Assembly (NCBI RefSeq): GCF_001644225.1
Contig: NZ_LSTV01000005.1
Location: forward strand, 150,387-214,386
Source: Microbacterium oleivorans
GTDB lineage: Bacteria; Actinomycetota; Actinomycetes; Actinomycetales; Microbacteriaceae
Length of the DNA stretch: 64,000 nt
Direction: 5' to 3'
Shown: positions 26,293 through 34,770 of the stretch, piece after piece
Position numbering within the stretch: position 1 is the first letter of the stretch
How the letters are laid out: every line of letters begins with the position of its first letter
Notes under the pieces: generated by a model
What the model was told of the DNA's origin: nothing
Seen by the model: the letters and a program-made list of their open reading frames with translations, nothing else
The model's database searches: none
Position numbers and translations under genes: made by a program

Positions 26293-26825
26293 GTCGTCGC
26301 CTGGCCGAGGGGACACCGCCGCGCGAGCCGCGCGCCGCCGGTCCCGCCCGTCGCGCGGTCATCGCCCTCGGCGCGAACCTCGGCGAGCGAGCCGCCACGA
26401 TCGCCGAAGCCATCGCCGACCTCGGCCGGCTGCCGCTCACCGAACTGGTCGCCGCGGCCGAGCCGATCGAGTCGGTCGCGATCACACTGGGCGGACCGGA
26501 TGCCGATGCCCCCCGCTACCTCAACACGGTGGCGATCGTCGACACCCGCCTCGCCCCGACGATGCTCCTCGGCTATCTGCACGCCATCGAGGGGCGGCAC
26601 GGACGCGAACGGCGGGAGCGGTGGGGGAGCCGCACCCTCGACCTCGACCTCATCACGTACGGCGACGTGCGCTCCGACGACCCCGCGCTCGTCCTGCCGC
26701 ACCCGCGGGCGGCGGAGCGGGACTTCGTCCTCGATCCCTGGCTCCGCATCGACCCCGACGCCGTGCTCCCCGGCGTCGGTCGTGTCGCCGACCTGCGCGC
26801 CGCCCTCCCCGGAGGTGCCTCGTGA
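26289..26825 (+). CDS. folK: Hydroxymethyl-dihydropterin pyrophosphokinase
   Basis: 178 residues from an ATG overlapping folB by four bases. After a 23-residue extension comes AVIALGANLGERAATIAEAI, the HPPK start, then YLNTVAIVDT, HAIEGRHGRERRERWGSRTLDLDLITYGD (Arg-rich ATP site and metal-binding D-L-D) and LPHPRAAERDFVL. It transfers pyrophosphate from ATP to the pterin. Together with folE, folP and folB it makes the full pterin branch of folate synthesis. Confidence 0.97.
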   Translation: MSRRLAEGTPPREPRAAGPARRAVIALGANLGERAATIAEAIADLGRLPLTELVAAAEPIESVAITLGGPDADAPRYLNTVAIVDTRLAPTMLLGYLHAIEGRHGRERRERWGSRTLDLDLITYGDVRSDDPALVLPHPRAAERDFVLDPWLRIDPDAVLPGVGRVADLRAALPGGAS

Positions 26826-27313
26826 CGCGCACGAACCCCCTCCTGCTCGCCGCCATCGCGGTCGTGTCGGGTGTCGCCGGGTTCTTCGTCGACCAGGTGC
26901 TGACGGGGATGGGGCATCCCAGTTTCACCCCGTCGCCCCTGCTGCCGATCCTCCTCATCGCGCTCGCCGTCGCGGTGGTCGCCGCGGCGATCCCGGTGCG
27001 CCGGGCGACCGTCGGGGCGGCGGCGCCGGTCGATCCGTTCCGGGCGCTGCGGATCGCGATGATGGCCAAGGCGTCGAGCATCGTCGGCGCGCTCGTCGCA
27101 GGATTCGCGGGCGGCCTCCTCGTCTTCGTCCTCACACGACCGGTGTCACCCTCGTTAGGCTCGACGGGTGCGGTGATCGCCGCACTGGGGGGCGGGTTGC
27201 TCCTCGTCGCCGGCGGCCTCGTCGCCGAACACCTGTGCACCATCCGGAAGGACGATGATGACGACCAGCCCGGACCCGACGAACCCGATTACGGACTCTC
27301 CCACTCCGACTGA
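26822..27313 (+). CDS. DUF3180 family membrane protein
   Basis: 163 residues with GTG overlapping folK by four bases. Four hydrophobic segments (about 5-23, 35-52, 82-103 and 110-133) and an acidic tail rich in Asp. The position after folK and the profile match DUF3180, an actinobacterial family of unknown function that is usually found exactly here. Its 3' end overlaps the next gene by about 59 bases, more than is usual. Confidence 0.85.
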   Translation: MTRTNPLLLAAIAVVSGVAGFFVDQVLTGMGHPSFTPSPLLPILLIALAVAVVAAAIPVRRATVGAAAPVDPFRALRIAMMAKASSIVGALVAGFAGGLLVFVLTRPVSPSLGSTGAVIAALGGGLLLVAGGLVAEHLCTIRKDDDDDQPGPDEPDYGLSHSD

Positions 27314-27833
27314 CGACGAGACCTTCTCGCGGATCCTCGAACCGCGCGGTGCGAACCGCCTGCCGCTCGGCGACGGCACGTGGCGGCAGCTGTCGCGCAA
27401 GTACGTCCTCGGGCAGGTCATCGGCAACCTGGTGCTGCTGGTGCTGATCGCCGCGGCGGTCCTCACCCTCTGGCTCATGTTCCAGGCGACCTGGCCTCTC
27501 ATCCCCGGCTCGATCCTCTTCGTCATCGTCCTCGTGACGTTGATCGTGACACCGCGCCAGGCGCGCTCGATCGGGTACCAGCTGCGCGAGGACGACCTCG
27601 TCTTCCGCCGCGGCATCCTGTGGCAGCGCATGGTGTCGGTGCCCTACGGTCGGCTGCAGCTCGTCGACATCACGCACGGCCCGCTGGACCGGATACTGGG
27701 CATCGCCCAGCTGAAGCTCGTCACCGCCGCGGCATCCACCGGTGTGACGATCCCCGGACTGCCGCAGAAGGACGCCGAAGCGCTGCGCGACACCCTCATC
27801 GAGGTGGCCGAGACCCGGCGGACCGGCCTGTGA
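27255..27833 (+). CDS. Bacterial PH-domain (YdbS-like) membrane protein, housekeeping copy
   Basis: 192 residues. Two ATG codons in a row follow GGAAGGACG, so translation starts here although it lies inside the previous gene's end. Residues 58-100 form two membrane helices; LREDDLVFRRGILWQRMVSVPYGRLQLVD, GPLDRILGIAQLKLVTAA belongs to the bPH2 (DUF304) domain. Paired with the larger gene downstream, as YdbS/YdbT are in Bacillus. Membrane-envelope role unknown. A second, diverged pair occurs at 32590-34592 next to the bacteriocin-like gene. Confidence 0.85.
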   Translation: MMTTSPDPTNPITDSPTPTDDETFSRILEPRGANRLPLGDGTWRQLSRKYVLGQVIGNLVLLVLIAAAVLTLWLMFQATWPLIPGSILFVIVLVTLIVTPRQARSIGYQLREDDLVFRRGILWQRMVSVPYGRLQLVDITHGPLDRILGIAQLKLVTAAASTGVTIPGLPQKDAEALRDTLIEVAETRRTGL

Positions 27834-29509
27834 GCGACCTCGACCCGCAGCCGGCCGCTCCGGCGGACGTCGGCGTGCCCGCGCCGCCGGCCGCCGCGGT
27901 GCGGTCCGAGATGAGCGACGGCGAATGGCACCGGCTGCATCCGCTGTCGCCGCTGCTGCGCGGCGGGCTGACGCTGCTCGTCATCATCGGCATCCTGATC
28001 GCGAACCTGCGCGACCGGCTCATCTCGTTCTTCCTGCCGGAGGGCTTCCGGTGGGACGAGGAGGATCCGGTCGACTTCGTGCTGCAGAACGGCATCGCCG
28101 TCCAGGCGATCGTCGCCGTGGTCGTCGGGCTGATCGTGCTGGTCGCCCTGTTCTGGATGGCGTGGCGCTTCCACACCTTCCGCATCACGGGCGACGAGGT
28201 CGAGGTGCGCAGCGGTGTGCTGTTCCGCACGCACCGGCGCGCGCCCCTCGACCGGGTGCAGGGCGTGAACCTCACGCGGCCCGCCCTCGCCCGGCTCGTC
28301 GGACTGGCCAAGCTCGAGGTCGTCGGCGCGGGCCTCGACGCGAACGTCAAGCTCGAGTACCTGTCGACGGCGAACGCCGAGACGGTGCGCGGCGACATCC
28401 TGCGCCTCGCCTCCGGACACCGGACGAAGGATGCCGCGGCCCGCACGGCGGCCGGCGGTCCGCTCACCTCGCGGGTGACGGCGGGGATCTCCGAGATCAT
28501 CGACGGCGTCGAGGACGACGGCACCGAACCGGAGTCGATTGTGCGCGTGCCGATGTCGCGCCTCATCCTGGCGGGACTGCTGTCGGGATCGACGATCAGC
28601 TTCGTCCTCGTGGTGGTCGCCGTGATCGTCGGGCTCGTGCTGCAGCCGGTGTGGATCGTCCCGGCGCTCGGCGCCTCGATCCCCACCGCCATCGCCTTCG
28701 GCGCGTACGCCGTGCGTCGTTTCGTCCGCACTGTCCGCTACTCGATCGCCCCGTCGGCCTCGGGCGTCCGGGTGACCTTCGGGCTGCTCACGACGGTGAC
28801 CGAGACGCTGCCGCCCGGCCGCATCCACGCCGTCGACGTCCGCCAGCCGCTGCTGTGGCGTTGGGGTGGGTGGTACCGCATCCGCATCAACCAGATCTCG
28901 GGACGTTCGGCGAGCGACACGTCGGCGGCGCAGATGGGCGACGTGCTGCCCATCGGGACGCAGGCGGACGTCGAGCGCGTCCTGCGCCTGCTGCTCCCGT
29001 CGGTCCCGATCGATGCGGCGCTGCTCGACGCGGGCCTCCACGGCCCCGCCGCGGGCGACGGGTACACGACGTCGCCGGCTCGCGCGCGCGTCATCGACCC
29101 GCTCACCTGGCGACGCAACGGCATCCTCGTCCTGCCGCAGGCCGTGCTCGTGCGCACCGGGCGCCTCTGGCCGAAGCTCACCATCCTGCCGCTCGCGCGC
29201 CTGCAGTCCGTACGCATATCGCAGGGTCCCCTCGACCGCCGGCTGGGCCTCGCCGGGCTCACCGGCCACACCGTGCTCGGCCCGGTGTCGGGCACCGTCG
29301 CCTCGCTCGACCACGAAGAGGCGTACGCGCTCTGGAACGACATCACCGCGGCGGCCGTGGCTGCGGCATCCGCGGAATCGGTGAGCCCGGCTGCGGATGA
29401 GGAGGGTGCCGCGGGGGTGGATGCGGCGGGGTCCGCACCCGACACCGCCGCGCCCGACACCGCCGCGCCCGTGTCCGCGCCCGTCCGGCCGGAGGACGAG
29501 CAGCCGTGA
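27830..29509 (+). CDS. Bacterial PH-domain (YdbT-like) membrane protein, housekeeping copy
   Basis: 559 residues, GTG overlapping the previous gene by four bases. Three bPH2-like regions are visible (around 95-190, 265-340 and 430-510); each has the R-x-P-x-x-R-[VL]-Q-x-[VI] type turn, e.g. RRAPLDRVQGVNL and PLARLQSVRIS. Membrane helix pairs lie near 45-65/85-105 and 240-285. The tail contains a duplicated DTAAPDTAAP stretch. It presumably works with the YdbS-like partner in the membrane. The size and repeats match YdbT. Confidence 0.85.
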   Translation: MSDLDPQPAAPADVGVPAPPAAAVRSEMSDGEWHRLHPLSPLLRGGLTLLVIIGILIANLRDRLISFFLPEGFRWDEEDPVDFVLQNGIAVQAIVAVVVGLIVLVALFWMAWRFHTFRITGDEVEVRSGVLFRTHRRAPLDRVQGVNLTRPALARLVGLAKLEVVGAGLDANVKLEYLSTANAETVRGDILRLASGHRTKDAAARTAAGGPLTSRVTAGISEIIDGVEDDGTEPESIVRVPMSRLILAGLLSGSTISFVLVVVAVIVGLVLQPVWIVPALGASIPTAIAFGAYAVRRFVRTVRYSIAPSASGVRVTFGLLTTVTETLPPGRIHAVDVRQPLLWRWGGWYRIRINQISGRSASDTSAAQMGDVLPIGTQADVERVLRLLLPSVPIDAALLDAGLHGPAAGDGYTTSPARARVIDPLTWRRNGILVLPQAVLVRTGRLWPKLTILPLARLQSVRISQGPLDRRLGLAGLTGHTVLGPVSGTVASLDHEEAYALWNDITAAAVAAASAESVSPAADEEGAAGVDAAGSAPDTAAPDTAAPVSAPVRPEDEQP

Positions 29510-30213
29510 CGCGGGACGGCCGCCTCGGCGTGGGGGTGATCGGCGCGGGACGCGTCGGTCCCGTTGTCGGCGCCGCCCTCGCGGGCGCCGGGCATGCCCT
29601 CACCGGCATCACGGCGGGCTCGGACGACGACCGCGTCGACGCGATTCTCCCCGACCTCCCCCGGCTGAGCGCGGAGGAGGTCGTCCGCCGCAGCGAACTC
29701 GTCGTCCTGGCCGTCCCGCACGACGAGCTGCCCGCTCTCGTCGCGGGCCTCGCCGAGGTCGGGGCCTGGCAGGTCGGGCAGATCGTGATGCACACCGATG
29801 CCGCTCACGGCATACAGGTGCTCGGTCCCGCCGCCTCGCGCGGCGCGATCCCCGTCGCCATCCACCCCGCCATCGCCTTCACCGGCACGTCGACGGACCT
29901 CCGTGCCTTGAAGGACGCCTACGCGGCGGTGACCGCACCGGCCGCCGTGATGCCGATCGCGCAGGCGCTCGCCGTCGAGATGGGGTGCGAGCCCGTCGTC
30001 GTCTCGGACGCCGAGCGCGCCGCCTACGGCGAGGCGATCGCCACCGCCACGACCTTCTCCTCGTCGATCGTGCGGCAGTCCGCCGACCTGCTCCGCGCCG
30101 CGGGTATCGAGGATCCGTCGCGCTACCTCTCCGCCCTCGTCCACACGACGATCGACCGCGCGCTCACCGAGACCGCCCCCTCGATCGGCGACGGTCCGAC
30201 GGCGCTGCCGTGA
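29506..30213 (+). CDS. Rossmann-fold DUF2520 oxidoreductase-like protein
   Basis: 235 residues, GTG overlapping the PH gene by four bases. GVGVIGAGRVGPVVGAALAGAGH is a dinucleotide-binding start, and the body matches the Rossmann-like/DUF2520 pair (VVLAVPHDELP near 68, VAIHPAIAFTGT near 120, then the helical C-terminal domain). The family is related to ketopantoate-reductase-like enzymes and in many actinobacteria it sits before panC. Here panC is missing at that place. The reaction is unknown. Confidence 0.82.
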   Translation: MTRDGRLGVGVIGAGRVGPVVGAALAGAGHALTGITAGSDDDRVDAILPDLPRLSAEEVVRRSELVVLAVPHDELPALVAGLAEVGAWQVGQIVMHTDAAHGIQVLGPAASRGAIPVAIHPAIAFTGTSTDLRALKDAYAAVTAPAAVMPIAQALAVEMGCEPVVVSDAERAAYGEAIATATTFSSSIVRQSADLLRAAGIEDPSRYLSALVHTTIDRALTETAPSIGDGPTALP

Positions 30214-30953
30214 GCGACGTCGAGCTCGCCCGCATCCCCGCCGGGCGCGTGGAGCTCCACGACGCGCGCCGTCGCACGCGCTGGACCGTCGAGCTCGAAC
30301 CGTTCGAGATCGGGGTCTGTCCCGTCACGGAGGAGCAGCTCTCCGAGGTGCTGGGGATCGCGGCATCCCACCCCCGTCGTCCCGCCGTCGAGGTCAGCTG
30401 GCTGCGCGCCGTGCGGTTCTGCAACGCGCTGTCGGAGTGGGAGGGCCTCGACCCCGCGTACGCCGTCGACGGCGAAGAGGTGCGGTGGCACGTCGACAGC
30501 GACGGATTCCGCCTGCCGAGCGAGGCCGAGTGGGAGTACGCCTGCCGCGCCGGGTCGACGGGGCCGCACTACGGTCCGCTGGCCGAGATCGCGTGGACGG
30601 CGGCCGACGGGGTGAGCGCACCGCAGCCGGTCGGCGGCAAGCTGCCCAACCTGAACGGGCTGTTCGACACGCTCGGCAACGTTTGGGAGTGGTGCTGGGA
30701 CTTCCTCGACACGGAGCGGTACGACGACTACCGCGTGTTCCGCGGCGGCGGTTTCGCCGACGACGCCTGGAGCGTGCGGGCCGGCACCCGCCGCGGCGGG
30801 GGACCGCGGATGACGCACGACGACGTCGGGTTCCGCGTCGCGCGGGGCGGTTTCGACGCCGTCGACGCCGCGCAGGGGTGGTCGGCCGCGGCCGACGCCG
30901 AGCGCGCCGCGGGCGGCGACCCGCGCCCGCCCGGGTGGACGCCGCGCCGCTGA
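30210..30953 (+). CDS. FGE-fold (SUMF1-like) protein lacking the catalytic cysteines
   Basis: 247 residues, GTG overlapping the DUF2520 gene by four bases. The formylglycine-generating-enzyme fold is clear: FEIGVCPVTEEQL, FCNALSEWEGLDPAY, RLPSEAEWEYACRAGS, NVWEWCWDFLDTERY and VGFRVARGG. But the region after the VFRGGGF stretch, where true FGE has a Cys pair (LCH..SYCNRYR type), reads ADDAWSVRAGTRRG without any Cys. It is therefore unlikely to make formylglycine; related folds act as binding or accessory proteins. It occupies the place where panC is usually found. Confidence 0.85.
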   Translation: MSDVELARIPAGRVELHDARRRTRWTVELEPFEIGVCPVTEEQLSEVLGIAASHPRRPAVEVSWLRAVRFCNALSEWEGLDPAYAVDGEEVRWHVDSDGFRLPSEAEWEYACRAGSTGPHYGPLAEIAWTAADGVSAPQPVGGKLPNLNGLFDTLGNVWEWCWDFLDTERYDDYRVFRGGGFADDAWSVRAGTRRGGGPRMTHDDVGFRVARGGFDAVDAAQGWSAAADAERAAGGDPRPPGWTPRR

Positions 30954-31073
30954 GCCCGTGCGACCCGCTCGACTGTGCACGGCGGGCGGCCACCGGCATC
31001 CGCTCTCGCTGCGGAATCCGCACAGGGCCTCGCCGATAGACTGAAGGGTCGAATCCCCGAGGAGCCTTCTGCC

Positions 31074-32597
31074 ATGACCGACGCGTCCGCGCCCACGCCC
31101 GCCGAGACGACCGAAGAGGACATCTTCGAGCAGAAGGCGGTCCGCCTCGCCAAGCGCGAGCGCCTGTTGGCGGAGCGGACGGATTCCGCCGGTGGCGCCT
31201 ACCCCGTCGCGGTCCCGGTGACCGACACGATCCCCGCGCTGCGGGAGCGCTTCGCATCGCTCGAGGCGGGCGAGGAGACCGGCGAGACCGCCTCGGTCGC
31301 CGGTCGTATCGTCTTCAGCCGGAACACCGGCAAGCTCTGCTTCGCGGCGCTGCAGTCGGGCGACGGCAGCCGCATCCAGGCGATGGTGTCCCTCGCCGAG
31401 GTGGGCGAGGAGTCGCTGCAGGCGTGGAAGGAGCTCGTCGACCTCGGCGACCACGTCTCGGTGACCGGTCAGGTCATCTCGAGCCGGCGCGGCGAGCTGT
31501 CGATCATGGTCACCGAGTGGGCGATCGCCGCGAAGGCGCTGCTGCCCCTGCCGAACCTGCACTCCGAGCTGAGCGAGGAGAGCCGGGTGCGCTCGCGCTT
31601 CCTCGACCTCATCGTTCGCGACACTGCGCGCGAGACGGTCGTCGCCCGCGCGAAGGTCAACGCGTCTCTGCGTCGCACCTTCGAGGAGCACGGCTTCCTC
31701 GAGGTCGAGACCCCCATGCTGCAGGTGCAGCACGGCGGCGCTGCGGCCCGGCCGTTCGTGACGCACTCCAACGCGTTCGACACCGAGCTGTACCTGCGCA
31801 TCGCGCCGGAGCTCTTCCTCAAGCGCGCCGTCGTCGGCGGCATCGACCGGGTCTTCGAGATCAACCGCAATTTCCGCAACGAGGGCGCCGACTCCACGCA
31901 CAGCCCCGAGTTCGCGATGCTCGAGGCGTACCAGTCGTACAGCGACTACAACGGCATCGCCGACCTGACGCAGGAGCTCATCCAGAACGCGGCGATCGCC
32001 GTGGCCGGGTCGACGACGGTGACCTGGGCCGACGGCACCGAGTACGACCTCGGCGGCCAGTGGGACCGCATCTCGATGTATGAGTCGCTGTCGGATGCCG
32101 CCGGTCGCCGCGTCACGCCCGAGACGTCGTTCGAGGAGCTGCAGGCCCTCGCGTCCGAGGCGGGTGTCGAGGTGCCGGAGAAGATCGCGACCCACGGCAA
32201 GCTCGTCGAGGAACTGTGGGAGCACTTCGTGAAGGGCGGTCTCGAGCGTCCGACGTTCGTCATGGACTTCCCGCTCGACACGTCTCCGCTCGTGCGCGAG
32301 CACCGCAGCATCTCGGGTGTCGTCGAGAAGTGGGACCTCTACGTTCGCGGCTTCGAGCTCGCGACCGGCTACTCCGAGCTCGTCGACCCCGTCATCCAGC
32401 GCGAGCGTTTCGTCGAGCAGGCGAAGCTCGCCGCGCGCGGGGACGACGAGGCGATGCGCGTCGACGAAGAGTTCCTGCGGGCGCTCGAGCACGGCATGCC
32501 GCCCACCGGTGGAATGGGCATGGGCATCGACCGCCTGCTGATGGCGATCACCGGCCTCGGCATCCGCGAGACGATACTCTTCCCGCTCGTCAAGTGA
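31074..32597 (+). CDS. lysS: Lysyl-tRNA synthetase, class II
   Basis: 507 residues from the ATG that follows GAGGAG by nine bases, with TAGACT at 31037-31042 as likely -10 box. The N-terminal OB-fold anticodon domain (VAGRIVFSRNTGKLCFAAL) leads to the class II core: motif 1 near FLEVETPML, motif 2 FEINRNFRNEGADSTHSPEF, motif 3 GMGMGIDRLLM. It loads tRNA-Lys in the cytoplasm. Its last eight bases overlap the end of the convergent PH-domain gene. Confidence 0.98.
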   Translation: MTDASAPTPAETTEEDIFEQKAVRLAKRERLLAERTDSAGGAYPVAVPVTDTIPALRERFASLEAGEETGETASVAGRIVFSRNTGKLCFAALQSGDGSRIQAMVSLAEVGEESLQAWKELVDLGDHVSVTGQVISSRRGELSIMVTEWAIAAKALLPLPNLHSELSEESRVRSRFLDLIVRDTARETVVARAKVNASLRRTFEEHGFLEVETPMLQVQHGGAAARPFVTHSNAFDTELYLRIAPELFLKRAVVGGIDRVFEINRNFRNEGADSTHSPEFAMLEAYQSYSDYNGIADLTQELIQNAAIAVAGSTTVTWADGTEYDLGGQWDRISMYESLSDAAGRRVTPETSFEELQALASEAGVEVPEKIATHGKLVEELWEHFVKGGLERPTFVMDFPLDTSPLVREHRSISGVVEKWDLYVRGFELATGYSELVDPVIQRERFVEQAKLAARGDDEAMRVDEEFLRALEHGMPPTGGMGMGIDRLLMAITGLGIRETILFPLVK

Positions 32598-34077
32598 GCG
32601 CGGGCGCGGGCGCACGGCGATGCGTCCTCGCCAGCGGAACCGTCTCGGCGATCCGAGCCGACAGCGCGTCGACCTCCGCGGGGCGGAACCGGAGTGCCCG
32701 GAAGGTGCGCGGCATCCCTGCGTAGAAGCACACGTCGGCGACGAGCGGATGCCCCGCGAGCCGGCTCGTGCCCACGATGTGCACGGCCGCGGCGGACAGC
32801 ACCGTCTGCCGTTGCACGACATGGCTGACGAGGAGGACGACCCGGTCGGAACCTGTGTCGACCCGCAGTCGTGAACAGAGGACGACCGTGAGGGGCCAGG
32901 GGATCGCGAAGACGACCGCACCGGTCGCGAGGACGAGCAGCGGCGGCCACCCCAGCCCCGCGGCGACCCAGCCGGCGAGGACGGCGGCAGCGATCAGCCC
33001 GGCGAGTAGGACGACACCCGTACCGGTGGCTCGGGCACCCCGATCGCTGGTGAGCAGGCGCGTCGACGGGTCCTCGTCGAACGCCTCGTGCAGCAGGCGT
33101 TCCACGACCCGGCGGGGGAGCGACGGGAGCAGGAGGTTCGTGCCGAGCTGCGCGGCCGAGTCCGTCGTCAGAAGCGACAGCCGGACGCGTCCGAGCAGCG
33201 TCTCGACGAGGTTGCGCTGCAGCACGACGCCGATCGTCGTCGCCCGCGAGACGCTCCGGGTGTGGGTGGAGAACAGGCCGTAGGAGATCACGATCCGGTC
33301 GCCCGGCATCCGTCGCACCTCGAACGAGGCGTAGCGCACCACCGTCAGCACGAGGCCGAGCGCGACGATGCCGACGGCGATCGCCACCGCCCAGACGACC
33401 GGGGGCAGCGGCAGCCACCGGGTGAGCGCCGTGTCGGCGCCGAACATGCCCAGCGTCTCGGACACCCCCAACGCCGCGCCACCGCCGATGAGGGCGAACT
33501 GGCCGTAGACGACGCTCGCGAGCAGCAGGTGCGTGAGCCGCACCCGGTAGAGCAGGATGCCGGGCGCCGGCCGCGCCTGCTCCGCAGGCTGCTCGGCGGC
33601 CGAAACAGCGTCAGCCGTCCCGATCGCGTGCCCGGCGCGCGCCGTCACCTCGCGATGGAGGTCCTCGTCGACCGCCCACATGTGGACCTTGGTCCGCTCG
33701 TCGCCGGCCTGGGACAGCGTGAGGACCCGCAGGTCCCACCGGGCGAAAGCCCAGGACTGCCTGCTGTCGACCGTTCCGATGTCGGCCCAGGCGAGGGACT
33801 GCTGGCGGCGCGTGAACGCACCGGTCGTCACCACCAGGTGCTCCGGGGTGAGCGCCACCCGGGTGAAGGTCCACCGCCAGATCGGTTCGCACAGGAGAAC
33901 GGCGATCAGGGGGCCGAGCGCCAGCCACGCCCAGGCGCCCGGCCACACGGCCGGTCCGAAGAGATAGACGGCGCCGGCGATGACACTGCCGACGAGTTTG
34001 GGAGAGGACTCCAGGTACGACGCCGGAAGGTAGCGCAGTGGAAGACGCCGAGGGGCCGCGTCGGCGGGGACGGTCAC
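32590..34077 (-). CDS. YdbT-like bacterial PH-domain membrane protein, probable bacteriocin self-protection gene
   Basis: 495 residues starting at a GTG that overlaps the smaller PH gene by four bases. Three bPH2-like regions are seen: LTPEHLVVTTGAFTRRQQSLAWADIGTVDSR-type near 65-115, GDRIVISYGLFSTHTRSVSRAT near 265, and SDRVVLLVSHVVQRQTVLS near 420, between membrane helix pairs near 25-60, 180-240 and 370-415. It is a diverged second copy of the pair at 27255-29509. In lacticin Q and aureocin A53 gene clusters PH-domain proteins of this type accompany the ABC transporter for export or immunity (from memory). Here it is last in the minus-strand run after the bacteriocin-like gene. Confidence 0.8.
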   Translation of the reverse strand: MTVPADAAPRRLPLRYLPASYLESSPKLVGSVIAGAVYLFGPAVWPGAWAWLALGPLIAVLLCEPIWRWTFTRVALTPEHLVVTTGAFTRRQQSLAWADIGTVDSRQSWAFARWDLRVLTLSQAGDERTKVHMWAVDEDLHREVTARAGHAIGTADAVSAAEQPAEQARPAPGILLYRVRLTHLLLASVVYGQFALIGGGAALGVSETLGMFGADTALTRWLPLPPVVWAVAIAVGIVALGLVLTVVRYASFEVRRMPGDRIVISYGLFSTHTRSVSRATTIGVVLQRNLVETLLGRVRLSLLTTDSAAQLGTNLLLPSLPRRVVERLLHEAFDEDPSTRLLTSDRGARATGTGVVLLAGLIAAAVLAGWVAAGLGWPPLLVLATGAVVFAIPWPLTVVLCSRLRVDTGSDRVVLLVSHVVQRQTVLSAAAVHIVGTSRLAGHPLVADVCFYAGMPRTFRALRFRPAEVDALSARIAETVPLARTHRRAPAPALT

Positions 34078-34592
34078 CGCGCCGGCTCCGCCTGCGCGTG
34101 GAGCACGGTCGCACGGATGCGCTCCGCCGCGCGCGGCTCGAGCGGGCCGAGGCCCTCGACCTCGGAGATGCACGTGAATCGCACGCTCACGGCGTCGAAC
34201 GCGCGCAGCAGCGGCCCCTGCACGACTTCGACGTTCAGGATCTGGGCCGTCGCGATGACGGTGGTCCGCCGCCAGAGCCAGCCGCGCGTGATGTAGACGT
34301 AGTCCGCCGTCGCGGTGTAGCTCGTGTTCTCGACCTGCTTGCGGTTGAGCCAGGGCAGTTCGATCAGCAGGGAGACGACGGCGAGGATGCCGACGATCAC
34401 CCAGAGGGCCGTGCGCCACCCGGGATCGGGGAGGAAGGCGATGGCGACGGCGAGCGCCGTGGTGACGAGGACCGTGGTCGCGCCCTCGCGGACGTTGAGG
34501 TAGGTCAGCGCGCGGGGTGCCAGCACCGCGTCACCGCGGGTGCCGTGCGCAGGCGGGTATCCCGAGGACCGGGTGCTCGCGGGGACGGTCAT
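34074..34592 (-). CDS. YdbS-like bacterial PH-domain membrane protein, probable bacteriocin self-protection gene
   Basis: 172 residues. Two membrane helices (about 38-54 and 62-80) precede a single bPH2 domain: YTATADYVYITRGWLWRRTT, then ATAQILNVEVVQGPLLRAFD, with the typical order of strands. It is coupled to the larger partner by GTGA. The gap upstream (34593-34770) carries the AT-richest bases nearby (TTTACG 34672-34677, TATCTC 34652-34657, GATAAT 34644-34649 on the minus strand), so the pair probably has its own promoter. It forms a unit with the ABC genes and the bacteriocin-like peptide by position and strand. Confidence 0.82.
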   Translation of the reverse strand: MTVPASTRSSGYPPAHGTRGDAVLAPRALTYLNVREGATTVLVTTALAVAIAFLPDPGWRTALWVIVGILAVVSLLIELPWLNRKQVENTSYTATADYVYITRGWLWRRTTVIATAQILNVEVVQGPLLRAFDAVSVRFTCISEVEGLGPLEPRAAERIRATVLHAQAEPAR

Positions 34593-34714
34593 GATCCCGA
34601 TACTCCCGCACCCGCGGCGTCGGCGGGCATCCGTCCGACCTGGATTATCGGGAGATAGAAACCTCGGTGCGCGTAAACTGATCCCGCTTCATCTCGATCC
34701 GATTCGAAGCACCC

Positions 34715-34746
34715 CTGGCTGGCGTCTTGACCGAGACGCCAGCCAG
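34715..34746 (-). terminator. 13-bp stem-loop after the ABC permease gene
   Basis: CTGGCTGGCGTCT (34715-34727) and AGACGCCAGCCAG (34734-34746) pair perfectly around a six-base loop, 24 bases after the permease stop. The minus strand lacks a long T run, so it may stop or only weaken transcription into the PH-domain pair. Confidence 0.7.
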
Positions 34747-34770
34747 ACCCCTTTCCGGAGGGGGCGCCGG

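Noticed and set aside
30210..30953. Annotation as formylglycine-generating enzyme
   Set aside because: The fold is right but the active-site Cys pair is absent, so the named activity is not supported.
30960..31073. Possible T-box or riboswitch before lysS
   Set aside because: Only a short TGCGGAATCCGCA palindrome and a normal promoter with ribosome site are visible; no T-box sequence or terminator pair.
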